A stretch of 64,000 nucleotides of DNA from Crateriforma spongiae (lineage in GTDB: Bacteria > Planctomycetota > Planctomycetia > Pirellulales > Pirellulaceae), in NCBI RefSeq assembly GCF_012290005.1, contig NZ_JAAXMS010000004.1:682001-746000 (forward strand), read 5' to 3'. The notes under the pieces were generated by a model. It was not told where the DNA came from and ran no database searches. It saw only the letters and a program-made list of their open reading frames with translations. Positions 1-7,314 of the stretch are shown here, one piece after another; within the stretch, counting starts at the first letter, position 1; each line of letters begins with the position of its first letter. Made by a program: the position numbers and the translations under genes.

Positions 1-259
1 TGGGGTCGACGTTACATCGAACTGCTTGCACCAGTTCTTCGCCGGTCATATTGGGCATTTCCAGGTCCGTTACGATCAAGTCGGGCTGGATACGTTGCAC
101 CGTTTGAAGTCCCGCCTGTCCGTCGGGTGCGGTCACCGAACGAATGCCCAGACGATGAAGAAGTGTTCGGATCAATCGACGGGTAACGCGATTATCGTCG
201 ACCACCACCGCAACCGGTCCACTTGAATGGCGTGCTGAGATTTGCGGTGAGGATAACAT
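1..259 (-). CDS. Response regulator receiver-domain protein (N-terminal part, cut by window edge)
   Basis: Reading the minus strand from an ATG at 257-259 gives an open frame that runs off the left edge, about 86 residues. It starts MLSSPQISARHSSGPVAVVV and shows the receiver (REC) hallmarks: the acidic pair in VVVDDNR near residues 20-22 and the phospho-acceptor Asp in LIVTDLEMPNMTGEEL near residue 66. This is the classical beta-alpha fold of a CheY-like domain, so an Asp-phosphorylated signalling protein is certain at family level. The output domain, if any, lies outside the window. The frame is preceded by about 260 bases without a gene. It may be a terminal acceptor for the hybrid kinases further right, but that is only inferred from proximity. 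Confidence 0.85.
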   Translation of the reverse strand, partial: MLSSPQISARHSSGPVAVVVDDNRVTRRLIRTLLHRLGIRSVTAPDGQAGLQTVQRIQPDLIVTDLEMPNMTGEELVQAVRCNVDP

Positions 260-521
260 GAGACTGACTACTGGGTTTTTGAATGCATCGGTTCGTTTTA
301 CAGTGACCGATGATTCTGCAATTGTTTAACTAGATGTTCTGCGTGATCGCATGACGATTGGATTCATCGCGTGCGATCATGATGACGGTGAGGTCCGACT
401 CATAGGAACGCATGAGATCCTTGTGTGGCATTTCAGCGGCGTGCGATTGTCTTTCCATCGACCGAATCATTGATGATCAGTGGTTGTGTTTTGGTTTTGT
501 TCGATGTTGACCAACACAAAA

Positions 522-553
522 ACGCCAGCGGCCGAAGTTTCGGACGCTGGCGT
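522..553 (-). terminator. Rho-independent terminator of the small lipoprotein gene
   Basis: ACGCCAGCG (522-530) pairs perfectly with CGCTGGCGT (545-553), and CCGAA/TTCGG extend the stem inside. Read on the minus strand the hairpin is followed by TTTTGTGTT. It lies about 30 bases beyond the stop codon of the 584-970 gene. Confidence 0.8.
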
Positions 554-583
554 GATAGAATCGAATCAACGATCGAGCGTCGA

Positions 584-970
584 TTATTCGACTGATTCGT
601 CGTCGATTTCTTCCAGGGCGTCCGCAGTCTCTTCGCCTTCGACTTCGATTTGGTCAGCCTTGTTTTCGCCAGCGGTTTCAACCGCATCGGCCTTCTCTTC
701 ACCCCAAGCTTCGATCGCATCCGCCTTTTCTTCGGCTGCGTCTTCGACAGCGGGTTTCGCCGATTCGTATCGTTGTTCCAAGTTGTCGGCCATCTGTTCG
801 GCCGACTCGCGAGTGTTTTCTGCAACGGCGTCGGCGCTGTCGCGAATGTCGGCGGCCTGCTGTTGTGCCGAATCGCGAACTTGCTCGGCCTGTTCGTCAT
901 AAATGCTATCGTCGCAACCGACGAAGGCGAGTCCGAGCGCGAGCGTCAGAATGCTGGTCATGAAACGCAT
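584..970 (-). CDS. Small coiled-coil lipoprotein
   Basis: 128 aa. Residues 1-19 form a lipoprotein signal peptide with the lipobox-like end AFVGC, so Cys19 would be lipidated. The mature part is one long, highly charged helix rich in Ala, Glu, Asp and Gln. It carries recurring DSA/ESA and EEKADAIE/ENKADQIE heptad-like units and no aromatic core, so an extended coiled coil is expected at the envelope. It recalls Lpp-like or apolipoprotein-like stress lipoproteins, but no family is assigned. The gene stands alone, has its own hairpin terminator, and a weak sigma-54-like site lies about 105 bases upstream. The frame on the opposite strand in the same place is serine/alanine-rich shadow sequence. 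Confidence 0.8.
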   Translation of the reverse strand: MRFMTSILTLALGLAFVGCDDSIYDEQAEQVRDSAQQQAADIRDSADAVAENTRESAEQMADNLEQRYESAKPAVEDAAEEKADAIEAWGEEKADAVETAGENKADQIEVEGEETADALEEIDDESVE

Positions 971-1406
971 GGAATGGGTTTCCTTTTGTAAGGGTGATCA
1001 GATGGGTGCGTCTTCAGCCCAGTCAATGTCGGCGTTTCCGTCGCGCCGGCACGCTGGGCGTCAGGGGTTAGTAGCAACCGGTATGCCGTAGTCGGTCTTC
1101 AAAAATTTTGCATCGGTGTGTGATGGCGAGATTCCGGCAATGCGGAGGCGTCATTCCGACACCGATGTGCAATTCATGCCGGATCCACCGTGATAGCTGC
1201 CGTGGACAGTTTGCTTGATGGGTTTGTTGGGCAACGATGCCTCGGCATGACAAATGCGATCGTCGGGATTTGTTTCAAAAACACCGCGATCAGGTTGGTT
1301 GGCGCGATGGCATCGCCCCAACCAACGATTCAGCGGATCGTCACCCGACCCCCGGTTGATGATCCATCACGCTGGTTTGATCTCATCCACCCAATGGCAC
1401 AATTCA
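971..1406. other. Divergent intergenic region (436 bases)
   Basis: This region lies between the minus-strand lipoprotein gene and the plus-strand transporter gene. No convincing gene is seen; the short open frames have no family features. It holds two weak matches to the sigma-54 -24/-12 pattern pointing outwards: 1074-1088 on minus (CGGCATA-N4-TTGC) and 1243-1257 on plus (CGGCATG-N4-ATGC). Confidence 0.5.
1074..1088 (-). promoter_or_regulatory. Weak sigma-54-like promoter before the coiled-coil lipoprotein gene
   Basis: The minus strand reads CGGCATA-CCGG-TTGC. The GG and GC dinucleotides are at the correct -24/-12 spacing, but three positions of TGGCACG are wrong. It lies 104 bases upstream of the ATG at 970. 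Matches this loose are expected by chance in a window of this size. Confidence 0.25.
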
Positions 1407-2624
1407 ATGACCGACCGCGATCAAGACAACGACCATGACCATCGTTGGGTCCGTGGTGCTTCTTCCAAAGACCAGCAGGAATCTGTCAGCCGGGGCACGG
1501 TCATGTCGGTTGGGATTGCGGTGATCGCCGCGGTGATGGTTGCCGCCGGACTGTATTTCGCCAGCCGAGTCATCGTCCCGGTGACCATGGCCTTTCTGGC
1601 TTACCTGACGTTACGTCCGGCAACGGTGCGTTTAGCGAAACGTGGCCTTTCGCCAACGTTGTCGAGTGCCGCGTTGATGCTGACGGCGTTCGCGGTGTTG
1701 GCGTTCTTGGTGGCGGTGCTGTATGGCCCGCTGACCTATTGGCTGGGGGAGGCCCCGAAGAACATTGCCAAACTAAAGGAGAACTTTCAGAGCATCGTTC
1801 GGCCGCTGACCATCTTGGACGAAACGGAATCGCAACTGGAGAAGGCTAGCGAGCCGATCACGGAAGATCGTCCGCAGATCAATGTGGACGTCCAGAAGCC
1901 AGGAGTCCTCAATGAAACACTGTTGATCAATACGACAGGGCAGGTGATCGCGTTCATCGCGGTCGTGTTGACCCTGGCGTTTTTCATGCTTCGCGATGGT
2001 GACGAACTGGTCAACCGTTGTCTGGAGGTGATCGATCGTGGCAGTTCGCGACATGAAGTGATGAAAACACTGGCCAGCGTCCAGCATAACGTTGGCACTT
2101 ATTTCGCCAGCATCACGGCCATCAACGTCGGTTTGGCTGCGGTTTCATCACTGGTGATGTGGGGCGTCGGCATGCCGACGCCGTTGTTGTGGGGGGCGAT
2201 CGCCGGCTTGTTCAACTTTGTGCCCTATCTGGGACCATTGGCTGCGACGGGCCTGGTTTTCCTGGCGGCTAGCAGCGTTTTCGAGCCCCTGATCAATGCC
2301 GCGGCGGTGGCGGGCCTGTATTACAGCGTGACCGTGCTGGAAGGCTCGCTGGTGACGCCGATGATCGTCGGGAAAACGTTACGCTTGGGGCCTTTGGTGG
2401 TCCTGCTCTCGGTTGCCGCGTTTGGTTTTCTGTGGGGATTGCTGGGCGTTTTCCTAGCAATCCCGATGGTGATCACGATTCGCGAAGTGTGTTGCCACCT
2501 GCCCGCCGCTCGTCCGATCGCCGTGATTCTGGGCGCATCGCGAAGCGAAGAATCGGCTTGTTACCAAGACACCTCCGCCGTCCAAGTGGATCATCAGCGA
2601 AGCATCGAAGAAATGGCCCACTGA
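1407..2624 (+). CDS. AI-2E / PerM-type multi-pass membrane transporter
   Basis: 405 aa from the ATG at 1407. The frame is open further upstream, but the extra residues are non-conserved and family proteins are about 350-400 aa. After a hydrophilic N-terminus of about 30 residues come paired transmembrane helices (around residues 35-55, 70-100), a soluble segment (about 105-180), and a block of membrane helices. That block contains the family-typical features: FFMLRDGDEL, the GxPxPLLWGxxAGLFNFVPYLGP segment, and a C-terminal GPLVVLLSVAAFGFLWGLLGVFLAIP segment. These identify the UPF0118/AI-2E transporter family, some members of which export autoinducer-2 or act as Na+/H+ antiporters; the substrate here is unknown. 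The C-terminal tail of about 45 residues is hydrophilic. The next gene starts 98 bases downstream. Confidence 0.9.
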   Translation: MTDRDQDNDHDHRWVRGASSKDQQESVSRGTVMSVGIAVIAAVMVAAGLYFASRVIVPVTMAFLAYLTLRPATVRLAKRGLSPTLSSAALMLTAFAVLAFLVAVLYGPLTYWLGEAPKNIAKLKENFQSIVRPLTILDETESQLEKASEPITEDRPQINVDVQKPGVLNETLLINTTGQVIAFIAVVLTLAFFMLRDGDELVNRCLEVIDRGSSRHEVMKTLASVQHNVGTYFASITAINVGLAAVSSLVMWGVGMPTPLLWGAIAGLFNFVPYLGPLAATGLVFLAASSVFEPLINAAAVAGLYYSVTVLEGSLVTPMIVGKTLRLGPLVVLLSVAAFGFLWGLLGVFLAIPMVITIREVCCHLPAARPIAVILGASRSEESACYQDTSAVQVDHQRSIEEMAH

Positions 2625-2722
2625 TCGGGCCCCGTCAACGACCAAGCTTTCACATCCCACACCTGCTGTACGTCCTACACAACTTGCAAGCACCCAACGC
2701 GATCCCCAAAGACTGAAGCGAT

Positions 2723-3454
2723 ATGCCCACCAACCCAGATGAAACAACAGACGGCCCGACAATCGAGTACTCATCGATTCAGATGTCGCGATGGCTGGCA
2801 TCAGGATTCGTTTACGCGTCGGCCAGATTTGTTCCGGTCCCCTTCGTGGACGATGTGATTCGTCAACGCTGTCGACAGTACGTCGTGCAAACGGTACTGA
2901 AAGACTTTGCCGGCGAAGATGCGTCGGATGTGGCGGACCTGTATTCAAGTGGCGGTGGTTGGTTATCGGGTTGTGCATCGACGGCGGTGCGCGCGCCAGT
3001 CAAGCTATTGCTGTTTCCGATCCGAAAGATCGTCGCGTTGGTGACCTCGATCCGCGGAGTTCCGCTGGATGTGTTGCGGATGGTGTTGCTGGGCCGTGCA
3101 ATGCAGCAGTGGAAACAGACCGAGTTAGTGCAAGACACCAGCCCGAATCGGGAACAAATCGAGCGGTTCAAGGCCGCCTTTGACCAGGCATTTGGCGGAA
3201 TCGACTTTCGGCTTCTGCGTTCCAGTATTTCTGACTTACGACGCGTCACGAAACCTTGGCGACAGGCGGCAAAGGCCTTCTCAAAGACCGCATCGGAGAA
3301 GAAGAACAATGTGGCGGGCACCGTGGAAACGATTCGAGACAGCCAACAAGTGCGAGACGCACAACAACTGATGAATCGACCATCGGTCTTAAAGACGTTC
3401 CAAGAATTTGATGCTCGCTTTGCCGCGGCGTATCGGCCGCGACAAAGCGTCTGA
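2723..3454 (+). CDS. Uncharacterised protein with central hydrophobic segment
   Basis: 243 aa, not recognised. It opens with a polar stretch (MPTNPDETTDGPTIEYSSIQ), then a moderately hydrophobic, helical region (about 23-120) including LLFPIRKIVALVTSIRGVPL, which could dip into or associate with the membrane. A charged helical C-terminal half follows, ending in an Arg/Gln-rich tail. There are no catalytic motifs. It follows the AI-2E-type transporter gene by 98 bases on the same strand, so it may be co-transcribed. It converges with the YihY gene, whose stop is 30 bases away. Coding is supported by length and by codon use like its neighbours. Confidence 0.7.
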   Translation: MPTNPDETTDGPTIEYSSIQMSRWLASGFVYASARFVPVPFVDDVIRQRCRQYVVQTVLKDFAGEDASDVADLYSSGGGWLSGCASTAVRAPVKLLLFPIRKIVALVTSIRGVPLDVLRMVLLGRAMQQWKQTELVQDTSPNREQIERFKAAFDQAFGGIDFRLLRSSISDLRRVTKPWRQAAKAFSKTASEKKNNVAGTVETIRDSQQVRDAQQLMNRPSVLKTFQEFDARFAAAYRPRQSV

Positions 3455-3483
3455 TTATCCGCTGCCTTGTCGCTGTGGCCCGA

Positions 3484-4404
3484 CTACCCCGCGACGGGTT
3501 CGCGACGGATCTTTTCTTCGACCCTAACCGCATGGGGTTCCGGCCGAATGCCGGCACCATACATCCGTGCGTAAACTTGCGTCGCTTCGGCCCCCAACAG
3601 CATGATCATGCCGGTGTAGTACACCCACACCAGAAAGATCACCAACGAAGCCGCGGCAGCGCCCAATTCCTGTCCGGGTGATGCGTATTGAAAATAGATC
3701 TGCAGAACCGCACGCCCCACAAGGAACAAGGCAGTCGTCATCAATGCACCAACGACGATGTCCTTCCATCGGACGATCGCGTCAGGCATGAATCGAAAGA
3801 TCGCCGCCACCATGACGAAAACGACCAGCGCCTGAGTCGCAAAGTTGATGGACGTCACCGCCACGTCGGACATGCCGAACCATCCACCGATTTGCTTGCC
3901 GGCGGCACCGACGACGGACGACAGCACCAGTGATACCAATAACAGAAAGCCCAGTCCCAAGATCATGCCCAGTGATAGCATGCGTTTGCGCAGGACGTCC
4001 AGGATGCCCGATGATTCCGGGTCAGGGCGGACTTCCCAAACTTGATTCAACGCGGCTTGCAACGCCGCAACGACACCGGTCGCACCCACAATCGTACCGG
4101 CGATGCCCAGCAGTGCCTTCCACCACTTGCCCGACGTTTCACGCTCACTTTTTAATAAGCTTTGGATCTCGTCCGCCGCGGCCTCGTTTCCGATCAACTC
4201 CGATGCCTGTGTCTGAATCACATTTTGAGCTTTCGCTTCCGCTTGATCCGTGTCGTACATCGCCGACAAAGAAAGCGTCAGTACCAAGGTCAACAGGTAA
4301 ATCAAGGGTGGCAAAGACAGTGCAGTGTAGAATGCCAACGCGGCGGAAAGCGTCGTGCAGCGGTCCTTGGAAAACTGGGCAAAGGTCTCTTTCAGATAGT
4401 TCAT
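3484..4404 (-). CDS. YihY/BrkB family inner-membrane protein
   Basis: 306 aa from the ATG at 4404 (MNYLKETFAQFSKDR...). The frame extends upstream to 4569, but that part lacks conservation and the BrkB fold starts exactly here. Features: the family-typical N-terminus with AAALAFYTALSLPPLIYLL, a soluble loop of about 60 residues, the GIAGTIVGATGVVAALQAALNQVW segment, four further membrane helices, and a C-terminal LVWVYYTGMIMLLGAEATQVYAR signature. The family was once called ribonuclease BN by mistake; its role is unclear (membrane transport or stress). A sigma-54-like site lies about 125 bases upstream. Confidence 0.9.
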   Translation of the reverse strand: MNYLKETFAQFSKDRCTTLSAALAFYTALSLPPLIYLLTLVLTLSLSAMYDTDQAEAKAQNVIQTQASELIGNEAAADEIQSLLKSERETSGKWWKALLGIAGTIVGATGVVAALQAALNQVWEVRPDPESSGILDVLRKRMLSLGMILGLGFLLLVSLVLSSVVGAAGKQIGGWFGMSDVAVTSINFATQALVVFVMVAAIFRFMPDAIVRWKDIVVGALMTTALFLVGRAVLQIYFQYASPGQELGAAAASLVIFLVWVYYTGMIMLLGAEATQVYARMYGAGIRPEPHAVRVEEKIRREPVAG

Positions 4405-4528
4405 GGGAGCGGCGGCGTTTTGGACGGAGTGGCGGATGGATGACGCTTTGAAAATGGTCGTGAGAACGATAAAGTGCTCAGCCCTGTCGAAACGTTCCCA
4501 GCGGCTAGCGCCGATAGAATTCCCAGTC

Positions 4529-4543
4529 GCAACTCGCATACCA
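4529..4543 (-). promoter_or_regulatory. Sigma-54-like promoter candidate for the YihY gene
   Basis: The minus strand reads TGGTATG-CGAG-TTGC: the complete -12 element, the GG of the -24 element and the exact spacing, with two mismatches to TGGCACG. The predicted transcript start near 4517 is about 113 bases before the ATG at 4404. Weaker than the four perfect sites in this window. Confidence 0.4.
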
Positions 4544-4574
4544 GCCACGGCACCTAAGAAAGACGACACCTCGA

Positions 4575-5273
4575 ATGGAAGAAATGCTTTGGATGTCGTT
4601 GCTGGCCGGGGTGGCGATTCCTGTCGGAGGAATCTTGGCGTCGGTGGAACGAATTCGGCCCGATTGGCTGGAATCGGAAGTCCGGCATTCCATCATTGCC
4701 TTTGCCAGCGGCGCGCTTTTGTCCGCCGTCGCGCTGGTTCTGATCCCGGATGGCACCAGCAAGCTTAGCATCACCGAATCCGTGATCGCGTTCGTCGCGG
4801 GCGGTGCGTTCTTTTACATGCTGAAGCGTTTGCTCAGCCGATCCACGTCATCGGTCAGCCAATTGATTGCGATGCTTTCCGATTACATTCCGGAGGTCAT
4901 CGCATTGGGGGCGACGGTCGCGTCCGGTGGCCCCGGTCTGGTGATCGCGGTCATTATCGCGTTGCAGAACCTTCCCGAAGGCTTCAATGCGTACCGCGAA
5001 TTGAAAGAAAATGGGATGTGTAAGAAGCGTATTCTGTTTTGGTTCAGTGTCGCAGCGCTTCTCGGACCAGTATTTGGCGGGCTGGGATACTGGTTCCTAT
5101 CCGGCCACGACACCGTTTTGGGGTATCTCAGCGTCTTCGCAGCAGCCGGTATCTTGTATCTGGTGATCGACGACGTCGCACCCGATGCAAAGTTGAAAAA
5201 CGCCGACGCCCCGGCGCTCGGGGCGGTGCTGGGTTTTTTGCTTGGCATGATCGGCTATCTCATGGAGCGATAA
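4575..5273 (+). CDS. ZIP-family divalent metal transporter
   Basis: 232 aa with about seven hydrophobic segments. The diagnostic ZIP motif is ALQNLPEGF in a middle helix (around residues 131-139), matching the HNxPEG metal-binding signature of helix 4. A second polar patch, IDDVAPDAK, lies near residue 198. These residues line the metal path in ZIP carriers, which import Zn2+, Fe2+ or similar ions across the cytoplasmic membrane. The long His-rich loop of eukaryotic ZIPs is absent, as in bacterial ZupT/GufA types. The gene is divergent from the YihY gene with a 170-base gap. The metal cannot be predicted from sequence. Confidence 0.85.
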   Translation: MEEMLWMSLLAGVAIPVGGILASVERIRPDWLESEVRHSIIAFASGALLSAVALVLIPDGTSKLSITESVIAFVAGGAFFYMLKRLLSRSTSSVSQLIAMLSDYIPEVIALGATVASGGPGLVIAVIIALQNLPEGFNAYRELKENGMCKKRILFWFSVAALLGPVFGGLGYWFLSGHDTVLGYLSVFAAAGILYLVIDDVAPDAKLKNADAPALGAVLGFLLGMIGYLMER

Positions 5274-5317
5274 CGGTTGATCCCGGCACTCCACCGCCGC
5301 TTCGAACACTGATCGTT

Positions 5318-5503
5318 CTACAGGATCAGAATCAGTGCGTGGATGATTCCCACGATCCAAAACCCGACCAACGTCAACACGACGTTCAGTACGAATTGGA
5401 CCCCAATTCCGCGATCCATGAAGACCGCGAGCGGTGGAAGCAGGATGGCGAGGATGACTTTCAAAATCGTGTTTTCGTTGCGTACAGCAGTGGTCATTTT
5501 CAT
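5318..5503 (-). CDS. YqaE/Pmp3 family two-helix membrane peptide
   Basis: 61 aa. Two hydrophobic helices (about 17-35 and 38-58) flank the family signature ILLPPLAVFMDRGIGVQF, with the second helix VLNVVLTLVGFWIVGIIHAL. This is the UPF0057/Pmp3 family; yeast and plant members affect membrane potential under salt and cold stress. The small size is normal for the family. It converges with the ZIP gene and sits just downstream of the acidic lipoprotein gene on the same strand (71 bases apart), so the two may share a transcript. Confidence 0.9.
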   Translation of the reverse strand: MKMTTAVRNENTILKVILAILLPPLAVFMDRGIGVQFVLNVVLTLVGFWIVGIIHALILIL

Positions 5504-5574
5504 GTGCTCCTAACAGATGGCGTGTTTCGACAAAGCGATCGTTTGCATGCCGGCCGGTTCAGCCGACGGTGCGA

Positions 5575-5847
5575 TCAGTCTTCGTCAGGCAGGTCGACAT
5601 TGACGTCCGGGGTTTCGATCATTTGCTCTTCCGTCTCGATATCGATATCGGTGGGCACATCGACCGGTTGTTCTTCCATCGAAACATCGACGTCGGCGGT
5701 TTCCACGTCGTACTCGGGCATGGTGCCCGGTTCCATGTCGACGTCGACGTCAGGCATTTCGCCAGGTTGCGTTTGATCGACGTCGCAACCGACGGTGGCA
5801 AAAGCCAAAGAGCCAGCAAGCAGCGTGGTAAGCAGTGGAGTCTTCAT
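5575..5847 (-). CDS. Small acidic lipoprotein with Val-Asp repeats
   Basis: 90 aa. Signal peptide with lipobox-like FATVGC; Cys21 is the likely lipidated residue. The mature part is extremely acidic and built of short alternating units (DVDVDMEP, ADVDVSMEE, TDIDIETEE, PDVNVDLPDED) with only a few other residues. The alternation of beta-branched and acidic residues would suit an extended Ca2+-binding or surface-anchored strand; this is inference. A match to the sigma-54 promoter core lies 84 bases upstream, and the YqaE gene follows. No family recognised. Confidence 0.8.
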   Translation of the reverse strand: MKTPLLTTLLAGSLAFATVGCDVDQTQPGEMPDVDVDMEPGTMPEYDVETADVDVSMEEQPVDVPTDIDIETEEQMIETPDVNVDLPDED

Positions 5848-5930
5848 GTTTTTTCTCGATTGATGCGATCACCGTGACTGTCGGAGCACGGGTCGCGGGA
5901 CTTGTTTTCTTCCGACACCCCCAACGAATT

Positions 5931-5945
5931 GCAACGTCTGTGCCA
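5931..5945 (-). promoter_or_regulatory. Sigma-54 promoter of the acidic lipoprotein gene
   Basis: The minus strand reads T-TGGCACA-GACG-TTGC-A, matching the -24/-12 consensus YTGGCACR-N4-TTGCW at every defined position. The predicted start is near 5919, giving a leader of about 70 bases before the ATG at 5847. An enhancer-binding activator would be required; one is encoded at 19612. Confidence 0.75.
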
Positions 5946-6159
5946 AAGCTTCCTTTGTCATGAAATCCGGGGCCGTCCGTTCGCTCGGCGACCAAGCTGA
6001 ATCCGAATCGCGCAGCCATCTCACCTGATCTTCCCTCGCCGCACAGCGAATCGCCTATTCTGTAGCTGAAATCATCAAATCCCAGCCACCGATCACCACT
6101 CGCGTTGCTGGCCTGGCCAGAGTTCAGTCAACGACCCCAACAGCCCCGCAGGTCTCTCG

Positions 6160-6648
6160 ATGTTCAACCGCGAACGGACAAACAATGAATTCCAGCTTGA
6201 TCATTTCGCGAAGGTAGCACGCGACTTATCGGAAGACTCGTTGTTCGAACACTTTCCCGGGCATGGACATTCTCCCGCGTGGATTCTCGGTCACTTAGCG
6301 ATTTGTGCCGAATTGGGACAGCACATGCTCGGTGGTTCGTTAACGCACCCCGAGTGGGTCGAACGGTTCGGTCCAAACTCGGTTGATACTGACACGCCGG
6401 ACGCAAGCCTTTCGCTATCGCTGATGACCAATGCGGTCGTCGACGGCTATCGCGATCTGCGAGGACTGGCCGGATCAGTAACCGACGATTCTCTGCTCCA
6501 GCGTCCGCATGGAGTGCCGGTGTTGACAGGGACGCAGATCGTTACCGTCGCCGATATGATTGCTCTGTTGCTGACCAATCATTTCGCGTTTCATCTATCC
6601 CAACTTTCCAGTTGCCGACGGTCCGCCGGACACGCCGCATTGTTCTAG
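6160..6648 (+). CDS. DinB-like domain protein
   Basis: 162 aa, the normal length for a DinB_2 four-helix bundle. The metal-site histidines expected in this superfamily are visible: His in the first helix region (SPAWILGHLAI, about residue 47) and the pair in the last helix (NHFAFHLSQLS, about residues 142-147). DinB-like proteins bind a divalent metal and include thiol transferases (bacillithiol or mycothiol dependent); the actual substrate is unknown. The gene is free-standing and followed by a 14-base palindrome, CCTTTGGCCAAAGG, at 6652-6665. Confidence 0.8.
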   Translation: MFNRERTNNEFQLDHFAKVARDLSEDSLFEHFPGHGHSPAWILGHLAICAELGQHMLGGSLTHPEWVERFGPNSVDTDTPDASLSLSLMTNAVVDGYRDLRGLAGSVTDDSLLQRPHGVPVLTGTQIVTVADMIALLLTNHFAFHLSQLSSCRRSAGHAALF

Positions 6649-6785
6649 GTGCCTTTGGCCAAAGGATCACACGACGGTGAAGTGCTGCAAATGGCCTGTT
6701 CGACAATCACTGCAAATCGCACCGATTTCACGATGGAAACAGTCGAAACCCTAGGGTCAACCGCAATCCCGAGCCTGAAAAAGAG

Positions 6786-6841
6786 GCCTGACCCCTTTTA
6801 GAGAGCCTGACCCCTTTTAGAGAGCTGACCCCTTTTAGAGA
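6786..6841 (+). repeat. Three tandem copies of a 19-base repeat
   Basis: The unit gcctgaccccttttagaga occurs at 6786-6804 and 6805-6823, followed by a copy lacking one c at 6824-6841. The array ends 15 bases before the start codon of the SpoIIAA-like gene, so it occupies the place of its promoter or leader. Function unknown. Confidence 0.9.
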
Positions 6842-6856
6842 GTCGAAGGTGAAGAA

Positions 6857-7219
6857 ATGATTGAGTTTCGTTTGGATGAGACGCGTTCCGTTTTGCTCGT
6901 GCGGCCGGAGGCGGCGCTGGAGGAAGCGGACTTTGTCGGCTTGGCCGAAAAGGTGGATTCGTATATCGAATCCAGTGGCGGGCTGAGAGGACTGATCATC
7001 GACGCGCCGACGTTTCCGGGCTGGGAAAGTTTCGGAGCGATGGTTGCGCACTTTCGGTTCGTTCGCGACCACCATCAGCGTATCCAGAAGGTCGCCATCG
7101 TCACGGATTCCGTTCTGGGGGATGTGGCCGAGCGACTGGCATCTCATTTTGTCGCCGCGGAGATCAAGCACTTTCCGGCCGGCGACGTCGAAGCTGCAGC
7201 ATTGTGGATCGCTGACTGA
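6857..7219 (+). CDS. SpoIIAA-like / STAS-fold protein
   Basis: 120 aa. Compact alpha/beta protein with the pattern of the SpoIIAA-like (DUF3478) family: an N-terminal strand pair (VLLVRPEAALEEADF), GLRGLIIDAPTFPGWESFGAMVAHFRFVRDHH in the middle, and KVAIVTDSVLGDVAERLASHFVAAEIKHFP at the end. Such proteins are small cytosolic STAS/SEC14-like folds with no defined enzyme activity. The ribosome site GGTGAAG lies six bases before the ATG. The gene sits directly downstream of the tandem 19-base repeats and converges with the large kinase gene. Confidence 0.8.
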   Translation: MIEFRLDETRSVLLVRPEAALEEADFVGLAEKVDSYIESSGGLRGLIIDAPTFPGWESFGAMVAHFRFVRDHHQRIQKVAIVTDSVLGDVAERLASHFVAAEIKHFPAGDVEAAALWIAD

Positions 7220-7314
7220 CCGGGTTTGGTCACTTTGTGTGCAAAATCGCAGGACACTGGCCGCTGCGAAACGCGAAGCACAGTGCTCGAACCCCCAAGG
7301 AAGATTCGATCGGA

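Noticed and set aside
433-902. Open frames of 155 aa (minus) and 140 aa (plus) across the lipoprotein gene
   Set aside because: They are shadows of the repetitive coiled-coil frame at 584-970; compositions are biased (Ser/Ala or Arg/Lys/Pro) with no domain features.
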